A stretch of DNA of 35,483 nt. Source: an uncultured Eggerthellaceae bacterium (GTDB lineage Bacteria; Actinomycetota; Coriobacteriia; Coriobacteriales; Eggerthellaceae). The translations under genes and the position numbers were made by a program. The DNA is taken from NCBI GenBank assembly GCA_903789375.1, contig CAIFEB010000025.1, positions 1 through 35,483 on the forward strand, in the 5' to 3' direction. This document shows, piece after piece, positions 1 to 8,342 of this stretch (positions are counted from its first letter, which is position 1; each line of letters begins with the position of its first letter). The notes under the pieces were generated by a model that saw only the letters and a program-made list of their open reading frames with translations, searched no databases and was not told where the DNA came from.

Positions 1-20
1 CCCTGGAGGCGCGAGCGGGT

Positions 21-61
21 GCGAGGCCCGTCCCCGGAAACCGCGCGCCGGACGCCCCGGG
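21..61. repeat. Copy of a dispersed GC-rich repeat
   Basis: These 41 bases match the reverse complement of 17979-18019 with a single mismatch, by direct comparison. The 23-base core (32-54) runs from CCCCGGAAACC to GCCGGACG. The second locus is the outer arm of a large palindrome in the Tad pilus gap, so this is one member of an intergenic repeat family. No coding use is evident in either copy. The gene to the left lies outside the window. Confidence 0.75.
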
Positions 62-232
62 GGACTCGCGGGTCGACGTGCGGGCAATGCGCTCTGGTGG
101 TGTGGGGGCCTGCGGGAGGGCGCTTTCGGGCGCTGGCATCTCAGGCGCGTGTCCTTATGCAATCGTTGTGCCGTTTCACGTCATTCGCCTGCTCGATGGG
201 GTGTGCGGGGCGTTCGCCTTGCGAAGAGCGCT
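62..232. other. Non-coding stretch upstream of leuS
   Basis: No reading frame here has a convincing start, ribosome binding site or recognisable protein. It lies between the dispersed repeat and the leuS promoter, and its only notable content is GC-rich sequence with short imperfect repeats. Confidence 0.5.
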
Positions 233-238
233 TATAAT
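233..238 (+). promoter_or_regulatory. Probable -10 box of the leuS promoter
   Basis: A perfect TATAAT stands out in a GC-rich background about 115 bases before leuS. The expected -35 position (about 210-216, cgttcg) is a poor match to TTGACA. The roughly 105-base leader that follows can form a small hairpin from GGGGTTC/GAACCC but lacks the T-box core, so I do not call tRNA-dependent control. Confidence 0.5.
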
Positions 239-351
239 TCCTCAGAAGCAAAACGCGCGGAGAGGTACGGGGTTCGACCAGGCTTGCCAGCTTCAGGAAC
301 CCGACCAGTGCCGCATCCGCGCAGGTCATTCACGAGCAGCAAGGAAGCGAC

Positions 352-2922
352 ATGAAAGCCTACAATCCGCATGAGATCGAGCCGCGCTGGCAGAAGGCGT
401 GGGCGGAAAGCGGCATCGACGAGGTTCGCGAAGGCGACGAGCGCCCCAAGAAGTACGTGCTGGAGATGTTCCCGTATCCATCGGGCGACATCCACATGGG
501 CCACGCGCGCAACTACACCATCGGCGACACCATCGCCCGGTACTACCGCATGAAGGGCTTCGACGTGCTGCATCCGATGGGCTGGGACGCGTTCGGCCTG
601 CCGGCTGAAAACGCCGCCATCAAGCATCACAGTCATCCGGCTAAGTGGACCTACAGCAACATCGCCACGCAGAAGGCCAGCTTCAAGCGCATGGGATTCT
701 CGTACGACTGGGACCGCACCGTGGTGGCGTGCGACCCCGAGTACTACCGCTGGGGTCAGTGGATCTTCGAGCAGTTCTGGAAGCGCGGCCTGGTTGAGCG
801 CCGGAACAGCCCGGTGAACTGGTGCCCCAGCTGCAAGACCGTGCTCGCAAACGAGCAGGTCATCGAGGGCCGCTGCTGGCGCTGCGACTCCGAGGTTGAG
901 AAGCGCGACCTGACGCAGTGGTACTTCAAGATCACCGACTACGCGCAGGAGCTGCTCGACGACCTTGACCAGCTGGAAGGCTGGCCCGAGCGCGTGAAGC
1001 AGCAGCAGGCCAACTGGATCGGCCGCTCCGAAGGCGCCGAGGTCACGTTCACGCTGTGCAGCCCCGATGGCTCCGTGCCCGAAAACCCCACCGATGACGA
1101 CCTCATCACCGTCTTCACCACGCGCGCCGACACGCTGTTCGGCTGCAGCTTCTTCGTCCTGGCGCCTGAGTACGCCGGCGTGGCTGACCTCGTGCGCGGC
1201 ACCGAGTACGAAAAGCCCGTCATGGATCTGGTCGAGGCCTCCAAGAAGGTCACGGCGCTGCAGCGCGCCCAGGGCGACCACGAGAAGCACGGCGCGTTCA
1301 CCGGTCGCTACGTGGTGAACCCCGTGAACGGCCAGAAGGTGCCCGTGTGGGTGGCCGACTACGTTGTGGCCGATTACGGCACCGGCGCCGTCATGGCCGT
1401 GCCGTGCGGCGACCAGCGCGACTTCGAGTTCGCCCGCAAGTACGATCTGCCGATCGTGCCCATCATCCTGGGCGAGGACGACCCGCTGTATCCGCAGCTC
1501 AAGAGCGAGAAGAACCGCGTCGTCACCTCGGTCGACTGGGATGCGGCCTACGATGCCGAAGGCTACCTCGTGCAGTCCGGCGAGTTCACCGGCATGAAGG
1601 GCGGCAAGCATTCCGAGGGCGAGGCGGCCGTCGTCGCCAAGCTGGAGGAGATGGACCTGGGCAAGCGCAAGGTGGAGTACCGCCTGCGCGACTGGTTGAT
1701 TAGCCGCCAGCGCTACTGGGGCAACCCCATCCCCGCCATCCACTGCCCGAAGTGCGGCGTCGTGCCCGTTCCCGAAGAGGACCTGCCCGTCATGCTGCCC
1801 AAGGACATCGATCTGGCGGCGGGCGAGACGCTGGCCACGCACGAGGAGTTCATCAACTGCACGTGCCCGAAGTGCGGCGGCCCGGCGCGGCGCGAGACCG
1901 ACACCATGGACACGTTCACGTGCTCCAGCTGGTACTACCTGCGCTACACCGACCCGCACAACGACCAGCAGCCGTTCGACCCGGCCAAGGCCAACGCCTG
2001 GATGCCCGTTGACAAGTACATCGGCGGCATCGAGCACGCCATCCTGCACCTGCTGTACAGCCGTTTCTACACCAAGGCGCTGCGCGACATGGGGCTCGTG
2101 AACATCGACGAGCCGTTCCGGAACCTGCTCTGCCAGGGCATGGTGCTCGACGAGCACGGCGACGTGATGAGCAAGTCCAAGGGCAACGTCGTGTCGCCCG
2201 AGAAGATGATCGACGCGTACGGTGCCGACGCGGTGCGCGCGTACATCCTGTTCATGGCCCCGCCCGAGAAGGAGCTGCTGTGGAACGAGGACGGCCTGGC
2301 GGGCCTGTACAAGTTCCTCAACCGCGCCTGGCGCGTGGTGTGCGACCTGATGGCGCAGGCCGATGACGAGACGCTGTTCGAGAAGGCCGACGAGAAGAAG
2401 GCGGCCGCCGCGCGCAAGCAGCTCGTGCGCGAACGTCATCGTGTCGTGGGCAAGGTGACGGCCGATATCGAGCGAGACAACTTCAACACGGCCATCGCCG
2501 CCGTGATGGAGCTGGTCAACGCCGCAAGCGACTATCTGCACGTCGTGGCGCCCGATGCGCGTGCGGAGGGCGCAGACGATGCGGTGCTCGCGCGCGACGT
2601 GGCCGAGACCATCGTCAAGCTGCTGTCGCCCATCACGCCGCACTGGTCCGAGGAGCTGTGGTGCACGGTGCTCGGACACGAGCCGAGCATCCACGAGGAG
2701 CCGTGGCCGACGTTCGACCCCGAGAAGGCCAAGTCCGACGAGGTCGAGCTTGCCGTGCAGGTGAACGGCAAGGTGAAGGCCCGCATCACCGTGGCCGCCG
2801 ACGAAGCCGAGGACGCGATCAAGCAGACCGCGCTCTCCGCTGTGAGCCACGCGCTCGAGGGCAAGGACGTGAAGAAGGTTATCGTGGTGAAGGGACGCCT
2901 GGTCAACATCGTGGCGAAGTAG
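352..2922 (+). CDS. leuS: Leucyl-tRNA synthetase
   Basis: Cytoplasmic class I aminoacyl-tRNA synthetase that charges tRNA-Leu with leucine. At 856 residues it has normal bacterial length. The class I HIGH signature reads HMGH at residues 48-51 inside PYPSGDIHMGH, and the KMSKS loop reads MSKSK at about 606-610. Between them lies the CP1 editing insertion, with the TTRADTLFGC region and the GCDQ-like segment GDQRDFEFARKYDLPI. Two Cys pairs near CPSCKTVL/CWRC and further pairs CPKCGV and CPKCGG look like zinc knuckles. The C-terminal part holds the anticodon-binding helices and a terminal domain ending VKVIVVKG-like. The start follows AAGGAAG at 341-347. It is monocistronic, with a promoter upstream and a strong terminator downstream. 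Confidence 0.98.
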   Translation: MKAYNPHEIEPRWQKAWAESGIDEVREGDERPKKYVLEMFPYPSGDIHMGHARNYTIGDTIARYYRMKGFDVLHPMGWDAFGLPAENAAIKHHSHPAKWTYSNIATQKASFKRMGFSYDWDRTVVACDPEYYRWGQWIFEQFWKRGLVERRNSPVNWCPSCKTVLANEQVIEGRCWRCDSEVEKRDLTQWYFKITDYAQELLDDLDQLEGWPERVKQQQANWIGRSEGAEVTFTLCSPDGSVPENPTDDDLITVFTTRADTLFGCSFFVLAPEYAGVADLVRGTEYEKPVMDLVEASKKVTALQRAQGDHEKHGAFTGRYVVNPVNGQKVPVWVADYVVADYGTGAVMAVPCGDQRDFEFARKYDLPIVPIILGEDDPLYPQLKSEKNRVVTSVDWDAAYDAEGYLVQSGEFTGMKGGKHSEGEAAVVAKLEEMDLGKRKVEYRLRDWLISRQRYWGNPIPAIHCPKCGVVPVPEEDLPVMLPKDIDLAAGETLATHEEFINCTCPKCGGPARRETDTMDTFTCSSWYYLRYTDPHNDQQPFDPAKANAWMPVDKYIGGIEHAILHLLYSRFYTKALRDMGLVNIDEPFRNLLCQGMVLDEHGDVMSKSKGNVVSPEKMIDAYGADAVRAYILFMAPPEKELLWNEDGLAGLYKFLNRAWRVVCDLMAQADDETLFEKADEKKAAAARKQLVRERHRVVGKVTADIERDNFNTAIAAVMELVNAASDYLHVVAPDARAEGADDAVLARDVAETIVKLLSPITPHWSEELWCTVLGHEPSIHEEPWPTFDPEKAKSDEVELAVQVNGKVKARITVAADEAEDAIKQTALSAVSHALEGKDVKKVIVVKGRLVNIVAK

Positions 2923-2971
2923 GCGGACGGTCTGCGGCGGGGGAGTTGTCCTCGCATCATACGCATGCGCA

Positions 2972-3013
2972 GCGCGGCGCTCGGCGGTTCGGCCGGGCGC
3001 CGCGCTTTCGTTT
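2972..3013 (+). terminator. Rho-independent terminator after leuS
   Basis: A very stable hairpin with arms GCGCGGCGCTCGGC and GCCGGGCGCCGCGC around GGTTCG is followed by TTTCGTTTC. It lies 50 bases after the leuS stop. Confidence 0.75.
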
Positions 3014-3159
3014 CGGCGCGTTGGCTTGTCCGGGGAGCGCGGTTTGCTGGAGACGGATTTACGCCGCGTACGGCGAGCTTGTGAGCCCCTTCCCGCCATG
3101 CGCGGGGAGCGCGGTCTCGCCGTCTGCAGCTGCGGCGTCGCCTCCCTTTGCCATCAACT

Positions 3160-3175
3160 TGTTGTCAACACAACA
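3160..3175. promoter_or_regulatory. Inverted repeat upstream of the dehydratase activase gene
   Basis: TGTTGT-CAAC-ACAACA is a perfect 6-base inverted repeat in an AT-richer patch 54 bases before the start codon at 3229. A possible -10 box, TATGCT at 3198-3203, follows it. The position suits a binding site for an activator or repressor of the downstream gene. Which protein would bind is unknown. Confidence 0.45.
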
Positions 3176-3228
3176 TCGTGCGGGAAACGCGATGCGGTAT
3201 GCTGAATCCCTGATGGAGAGGGGAATGT

Positions 3229-6200
3229 ATGCCGTATCACGTTGGCATCGATGCCGGTTCCAAAACAATCAAGGTCGTGGTGGTCGACGAGGCGGGGGCC
3301 GTCGTGCACTCGCTGTACCGCCGCCACCGTTCGGATATCCGCACGACGCTCGTGGACCTCTTGCATGACCTTAACTGGCGCTACGGCGACCTGGAGGGCC
3401 GCGTTGCGGTCACGGGGTCGGCCGGCATCGCGCTTGCCCAGGTCATGGGGCTGCCCTTCGTGCAGGAGGTCGTGGCGACCACCCAGGCCGTGAAGACGCG
3501 CTACCCGCAGGCGGACTGCGTCGTCGAGCTGGGCGGCGAGGATGCCAAGGTCATCTACCTCACCGGTGGGCTGGAGCAGCGCATGAACGCGACGTGCGCG
3601 GGCGGCACCGGCGGGTTCATCGACACCATCGCGCATATGATCGGATCGCGCACGCGCGACATCAGCCGGCTGGCTCTGGGCTCGAGTCGCATCTATCCCA
3701 TCGCGTCGCGTTGCGCCGTGTTCGCCCAGAGCGACGTGCGCCCGCTGCTCAACGCCGGTGCGAAGAAGGCCGACATCGCGGCGAGCGTGCTCGAGGCGGT
3801 CGTGCAGCAGACGCTCGGCGGCCTGGCCTGCGGGCGGCCGATCCGCGGGACGGTCGTGTTTCTGGGCGGCCCCATCGAGAAGGTGCCGTACCTGGTGATG
3901 GCCTACCGGCGCGCGCTCGGGCTGGACGCGACGACGGGCATCAAGCCGCGCGACGCGCATCTGATGACGGCGTACGGCGCGGCGCTCCATGCCGGCGAGC
4001 TGGGCGGTGAGCCATTGCGCATCGGCGATCTGGAGCAGCAGGCGCGCGTGGCGCCCGAACCCGAGGACGATCTGGAGCACAAGCCGCCGCTGTTCGCGAA
4101 CGACGACGAGCGGGCGGCGTTTCAGCGGTGCCATGCGGACGAGAAAGTGCCGCGTGGCCAGCTGAACGACGCCGAGGGGCCGCTGTATCTGGGCGTCGAC
4201 GCCGGCTCCACCACGGTGAAGTGCGTGCTGATCGACGAGGCGGGCCGCATCGTCTACACGGACTATCGGCCGGTCAAAGGCGACGCGCTGGCATCGTGCT
4301 CGGACATGATGCGCGAGCTGTGGGGTGCGTTTCCCCGGTACCGGCGCTCGGGCCACGAGCCGGCGTACATCGCGCACGCCACCGCGACGGGCTACGGCGA
4401 GAACCTGCTGCGTGCGGGGCTCGGTATCGATTCGGGCATTGTGGAGACGACGGCGCACGTGCGGGCCGCCGCGGCGTTTCGGCCGGACGTGTCGTTCGTG
4501 CTGGACATCGGCGGGCAGGACATGAAGGCGCTCTGGGTGAACGAGGGCCAGGTGACCGACGCCGTTCTGAACGAGGCGTGCTCGAGCGGCTGCGGCAGCT
4601 TCGTCGAGGGAACGGCGCATTCGCTCGGCGTGTCGCCCACGACGTTCTCCGCGGAGGCGCTTGAGGCGAAACATCCGCTTGACCTGGGGACGAAGTGCAC
4701 GGTGTTCATGACGTCGCGCGTGAGGCATGCGCAGAAGACGGGGGCTGCGCGCGGCGACATCGCGGCGGGCATCGCATACTCGGTGGTCGAGAACGCGCTG
4801 TACCGCATCATCGGGCGCAACCGCGCGGCGCAGATGGGCGACGTGGCCGTGGTGCAGGGCGGGACGTTCAAGTCCGATGCCGTGCTGCGCGCCTTCGAGA
4901 AGGTATCGGGCGTGCGCGTGGTGCGCCCCGACCTGGCGCATCTGATGGGCGCATGGGGCTGCGCGCTCGTGGCGCGGGACCGCGCGCATGCGCTCGCGCG
5001 CGAACAGGGGGTATCGCCGCGAAGCGGGCTTTTGAGCTCGGACGATATCCGCGCGCTTGCTCCCAAGAGGCGCGCTGTCCGGTGCGACGGCTGCTCCAAC
5101 TCCTGCGCGCTGTCGGTGGTGGAGTTCGGCAATGGGCGGCGTTTCATCAGCGGGAACAAGTGCGCCCGGGCCGAGGAGCTGCTCGACCGGCGCGAGGGAG
5201 CGCAGGCGGCGCTGGCTTCGGCTCATGCGGCGGCTGCGCATGCGGGCGTGCCCAACGTGCTTGCTGCCGAACAGCGGCTCATCGCGAAGTTCGGCGACGC
5301 GGACGGGGAAGGGCCGCGCGCCGCATGCGTCGTGGGCATCATGAACGCGCTCAACCAGTACGAGAGCATGCCGTTCTGGCATACGCTCATCAACCGGCTC
5401 GGTTTCGCGGTGGCGGTGTCGCAGGCAACGCCGAAGGGCGCGCATGCGGGCTCATGCGCCGAGAGCATCCCGTCGGAGAGCGTGTGCCAGCCGGCGAAGC
5501 TTGTGCATGCGCGCTACTTCGACCTGATGGCAAAGGGCGCGCAGGTCGTGTTCATGCCGCGCTACGAGCGCGGAACGCGCTGCGCGGTGTCGTGCGAGTA
5601 CGCCGACATCCTGCGCGACAACGCGCGGATGGTGGACGCCGCAGTGCCGCCGCTCGTGTCGCCGAGGATCACGAGCATCGACCCGTTCAAGCTGATGAAG
5701 CGCTCCGACGATGTGGATGCGCTGTTCGAGAGCCTGGCGGAGCTGGCTGCGCCGTTCGGGCCGCTTTCGCGCGACGAGTTCGACCGCGCGTTCGAAGGGG
5801 CGCTCGCCGCGCAGCGACGGTTTGAGCAGGCGGTCGAGCGCGCGAGCGACAGGGTGCTCGCCTGGGCGCATGAGAAGCCGGGGCGGCATGTGGTGGTCGT
5901 CGCAGGACGTCCGTACCACGTGGACGAGGCGCTCGTCCATGGCATCGACCAGGAGATCCAGCAGCTTGGCGTGGCCGTGGTGCCGCAGCTGGGCATGGCG
6001 CGCCGCATGCACGAGGCGCATGCCGAACGCGGGCTGTGGTCGGGGTCGAAGCATCTGCTCGCGCTGGCGTCGCTCGTTGCGGCCGATCCGGCGCTCGAGG
6101 TCGTGTTCCTGCGGTCGTTCGGGTGCCTCATCGACGCCGTGAGCGCCGACGAGGTGCGCGAGCGGTTCGTGGCGGCGGAGCGGCCCTTCACCGAGCTCAA

Positions 6201-7140
6201 GATCGACGACATCGAGGACACGGTGCACATCCGCATTCGCCTGCGCACGCTCGTGGAGGCGCTTGAGCGGCGCGATGCCGTTGCGGCAGAGGAAGCGGCA
6301 AGCGAAGCGGGCTCGGCAGCGGAGCAGGCGGATGGAACAGGCTTGGCTCCGAAGCACGCGGGGATCGCTGGTGAGGAAACGCGCCCCGCTGCAGGGCGCT
6401 TGAAGGCGGCAGGGGAACGGACGGAGACGGCGGGTGCCGCGCCCCTCGACATCTTCGCCGACGGCGGCATCAACGTACGCGACCTCGACCGGGCGCGTGC
6501 GCAGGCGACGTCGGATCTGTGCTTCACCGCGGCGGCGCTTGCCGCCCACGCGGCCAACGTGATTGACGTCCATTCCGCGGTGGAGCGCATCGCCGTGCCC
6601 GACGTATGCAAGGACTGCCTCGTCGGCGCACTGCCGTTTGAAGTCAAGCGCATGTGCGGACGCGTACCGGACATCGTCTGGACCGAGAGCCTCGGTGCGG
6701 AAGATTCGGCCGAGTCCCCGGAAGCGACCGATTCGGCGACGGGGGAGGGCGCGGGCCCGCTCGTCGGCATCGTCGGCAATCCGCTGCTCGTGTTCGATCC
6801 CTTCATGAACGACCGGCTCGTGACGCTGCTGCGAAGCCTCGGCTGTCGCGTTGTCATGCCCCAGCCCGAGAATCTCTATGTCGAGGACGTCCGCTATCTC
6901 GCACAGCTGGAAGCGTACGAGCGCGCCGGCGTGCGGCGCGTCATCTACGCGCAGAGCTTCGGATGCCTCAAGGGCCACGTGCAGGCACGCGGAGCGCTCC
7001 ACGACCTGAAGCGCCGCTTCCCCGACATGACGGTTACGGTCATCGACTATGACCCCGAGTCGTCGGCGCTTAACCGCGAGAATCGGGTGCGCCTCGCCGT
7101 GTGGGGTGACGATGGGGATAGGGACGCCGCGCAGGCGTGA
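3229..7140 (+). CDS. Two-module acyl-CoA dehydratase activase (BcrAD/BadFG type)
   Basis: A 1303-residue protein of the family related to HgdC, the ATP-dependent activator that passes a low-potential electron to 2-hydroxyacyl-CoA dehydratases or benzoyl-CoA reductases. Two ASKHA ATPase modules are visible: residues 1-250 begin HVGIDAGSKTIK, and a second from about 318 begins LYLGVDAGSTTVK. Each keeps the two Cys motifs that hold the shared iron-sulfur cluster in HgdC: ATCAGGTGGF and SRCAVFAQSDV in the first, EACSSGCGSF and TKCTVFMTS in the second. A Cys motif CDGCSNSC lies near 619 and CAESIPSESVC near 743, inside a DUF2229/HgdB-like C-terminal half. Residues about 1018-1070 are an Ala/Glu-rich linker. 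GAGAGGGG at 3216-3223 is the ribosome binding site. The true substrate is unknown. Confidence 0.9.
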   Translation: MPYHVGIDAGSKTIKVVVVDEAGAVVHSLYRRHRSDIRTTLVDLLHDLNWRYGDLEGRVAVTGSAGIALAQVMGLPFVQEVVATTQAVKTRYPQADCVVELGGEDAKVIYLTGGLEQRMNATCAGGTGGFIDTIAHMIGSRTRDISRLALGSSRIYPIASRCAVFAQSDVRPLLNAGAKKADIAASVLEAVVQQTLGGLACGRPIRGTVVFLGGPIEKVPYLVMAYRRALGLDATTGIKPRDAHLMTAYGAALHAGELGGEPLRIGDLEQQARVAPEPEDDLEHKPPLFANDDERAAFQRCHADEKVPRGQLNDAEGPLYLGVDAGSTTVKCVLIDEAGRIVYTDYRPVKGDALASCSDMMRELWGAFPRYRRSGHEPAYIAHATATGYGENLLRAGLGIDSGIVETTAHVRAAAAFRPDVSFVLDIGGQDMKALWVNEGQVTDAVLNEACSSGCGSFVEGTAHSLGVSPTTFSAEALEAKHPLDLGTKCTVFMTSRVRHAQKTGAARGDIAAGIAYSVVENALYRIIGRNRAAQMGDVAVVQGGTFKSDAVLRAFEKVSGVRVVRPDLAHLMGAWGCALVARDRAHALAREQGVSPRSGLLSSDDIRALAPKRRAVRCDGCSNSCALSVVEFGNGRRFISGNKCARAEELLDRREGAQAALASAHAAAAHAGVPNVLAAEQRLIAKFGDADGEGPRAACVVGIMNALNQYESMPFWHTLINRLGFAVAVSQATPKGAHAGSCAESIPSESVCQPAKLVHARYFDLMAKGAQVVFMPRYERGTRCAVSCEYADILRDNARMVDAAVPPLVSPRITSIDPFKLMKRSDDVDALFESLAELAAPFGPLSRDEFDRAFEGALAAQRRFEQAVERASDRVLAWAHEKPGRHVVVVAGRPYHVDEALVHGIDQEIQQLGVAVVPQLGMARRMHEAHAERGLWSGSKHLLALASLVAADPALEVVFLRSFGCLIDAVSADEVRERFVAAERPFTELKIDDIEDTVHIRIRLRTLVEALERRDAVAAEEAASEAGSAAEQADGTGLAPKHAGIAGEETRPAAGRLKAAGERTETAGAAPLDIFADGGINVRDLDRARAQATSDLCFTAAALAAHAANVIDVHSAVERIAVPDVCKDCLVGALPFEVKRMCGRVPDIVWTESLGAEDSAESPEATDSATGEGAGPLVGIVGNPLLVFDPFMNDRLVTLLRSLGCRVVMPQPENLYVEDVRYLAQLEAYERAGVRRVIYAQSFGCLKGHVQARGALHDLKRRFPDMTVTVIDYDPESSALNRENRVRLAVWGDDGDRDAAQA

Positions 7141-7238
7141 CGCGTTGGATCGCGGGGAGCATGCGGCGCGTTCGCGACGGCGAAATTTCGTTGGCGGCTT
7201 GGCACGAATCGTTGCGAGCTTCCATCCTGTGAAGTAGG

Positions 7239-7300
7239 GGTCATTTTGGGCGAAAATGGCCAAATACCCAGTTTGCATGACAAAAAATGACGTGTCATGC
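7239..7300. promoter_or_regulatory. AT-rich block with two inverted repeats upstream of tatA
   Basis: Two dyads sit in an AT-rich island. The first is GGTCATTTT-gggcg-AAAATGGCC (7239-7261, one mismatch). The second is GCATGACA-N10-TGTCATGC (7275-7300, perfect). Further copies of TTTGCATGA/TTGCATGACA occur at 7315-7324 and 7398-7407. The repeated half-site suggests a cooperative transcription factor site controlling tatA. The protein that binds is unknown. Confidence 0.5.
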
Positions 7301-7340
7301 GGATATTTCAGCGGTTTGCATGATAGGCAAAACCACAGGT

Positions 7341-7358
7341 GGGACGCATAATCGTCCC
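7341..7358. promoter_or_regulatory. Small dyad containing a possible -10 box
   Basis: GGGACG-CATAAT-CGTCCC is a perfect 6-base dyad whose loop CATAAT is one base from the -10 consensus. It lies 128 bases before tatA. No good -35 box sits at the right distance, so the promoter role is tentative. Confidence 0.3.
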
Positions 7359-7485
7359 TGCATTGAGGACATGCGGCGCGCAGCAGTCGAAAATCGCTTG
7401 CATGACACTGCGCAAGCCGCAATCGCACGAAAACAAGAGCCGATGCACCCTCGAGCACCGGCACGAACGCCTTGAAGGAGGCAAC

Positions 7486-7818
7486 ATGAAAATCCTTGGT
7501 ATGGGTCTTCCCGAGCTGATCATCATTCTGGTCGTCATTCTTCTGATCTTCGGCCCGAAGAACCTTCCAAAGCTCGGCAGCGCTCTTGGCAAGACGATGA
7601 GCAACCTGCGTGAGGGCATGAACTCCGGCAAGAAGAAGAAGGAAGCCGAAGAGGAAGCCGAGGCGGCTGAGGCCGACGACGACGCTCCCGCCGGCGAGAT
7701 CGAGGGCGACGTCGAGAAGACCGAGGACGCTGAGGAGGCTCCCAAGAAGAAGGTCAAGAAGGTCGTGCGCAAGAAGGCAAGCGACGGCAAGAAGGAAGCC
7801 GAGCCGGCCGAGGCGTAA
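7486..7818 (+). CDS. tatA: Sec-independent protein translocase subunit TatA
   Basis: Pore-forming subunit of the twin-arginine pathway, which exports folded and often cofactor-bearing proteins across the cytoplasmic membrane. The 110-residue protein has the standard layout: a short N-terminal transmembrane helix (GLPELIIILVVILLIFG), the conserved FGPKNLPKLGSALGK hinge and amphipathic helix, then a long charged tail. The tail alternates acidic (EEEAEAAEADDD) and lysine-rich (KKKVKKVVRKK) stretches and is longer than usual. AAGGAGG at 7474-7480 fixes the ATG, although the frame is open further upstream to 7339. No tatC or tatB is beside it, so the partners must be encoded elsewhere. Multiple dyads upstream suggest dedicated control. 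Confidence 0.95.
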   Translation: MKILGMGLPELIIILVVILLIFGPKNLPKLGSALGKTMSNLREGMNSGKKKKEAEEEAEAAEADDDAPAGEIEGDVEKTEDAEEAPKKKVKKVVRKKASDGKKEAEPAEA

Positions 7819-7851
7819 AGGCGCTGACATCTTACAGAGGCGAATCGCAAG

Positions 7852-7905
7852 GCGGTGGCCGCGCGGTGTTCGGGACATCCGGATGCTGCAGCGGCCACCG
7901 CTTTT
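7852..7905 (+). terminator. Terminator after tatA
   Basis: Arms GCGGTGGCCGC (7852-7862) and GCGGCCACCGC (7891-7901) pair perfectly around a 28-base loop and are followed by TTTT. They begin 33 bases after the tatA stop. Confidence 0.75.
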
Positions 7906-7953
7906 CGTCTGTCGGACGGAGTTCAGCTGCAAGATCTTTTGAGCTGTGCAGGG

Positions 7954-7981
7954 CGGGGTCGCGAAAGCGGCCCCGTTTTTT
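7954..7981 (+). terminator. Second terminator 50 bases further on
   Basis: CGGGGTCGC-GAAA-GCGGCCCCG with one G-U pair and a GAAA tetraloop is followed by TTTTTT. This is a textbook intrinsic terminator, stronger than the one before it. The bases between the two hairpins hold no ORF. It may simply be a fail-safe terminator for tatA or the end of a very short RNA. Confidence 0.8.
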
Positions 7982-8342
7982 CTTGGTCGAATCGATGGCT
8001 CAGAGCCGATTGTCTTTGGGTTCCGCGCTTCTGCGGCTCCGCACGTGCCAAGCGCCGGTGCACGCGCGCAGTCGTGCGTTATGCCCTTAATTGTCCGCCT
8101 CATGCCCGAGGCGTGCAGCCGCAGCGCCTCTGCGGCGGCTCCGCAGCAGCGCTTCGGCGGTTTCCCTGCGGCTCTGCGATGGCGATGGTTTGACGATGGC
8201 GCGGCTTTGCCGCGGCGGCCGTGGGGCGGCCATCTGCTACCATGGGCGTGCATGCCCCGCAGCGGCCGCACCCGATTTTCCCTTCGGCTTTTGCGCTCGC
8301 GCGCAGGGGCCAAACCATCGCGAGCGAGGGGAGGGACGGCCT
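7982..8342. other. Non-coding region upstream of the membrane LuxR gene
   Basis: I see no credible gene in this 360-base gap. It contains GC-rich short repeats such as GCGCCTCTGCGGCGGCTCCGC near 8120-8155 and CGGCTTTGCCGCGGCGG near 8203. The long upstream extension of the LuxR reading frame is just the absence of stops in GC-rich DNA. Confidence 0.5.

Noticed and set aside
246-351. Possible T-box leader of leuS
   Set aside because: No T-box consensus, antiterminator or terminator hairpin is present in the 105-base leader.
232-3099. A 955-residue minus-strand open frame across leuS
   Set aside because: It is antisense to leuS, which has full family motifs; the translation is His/Val/Arg-rich and matches nothing. 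Similar antisense frames at 3154-5445, 5452-8313, 12107-13867 and 31306-33060 are rejected for the same reason.
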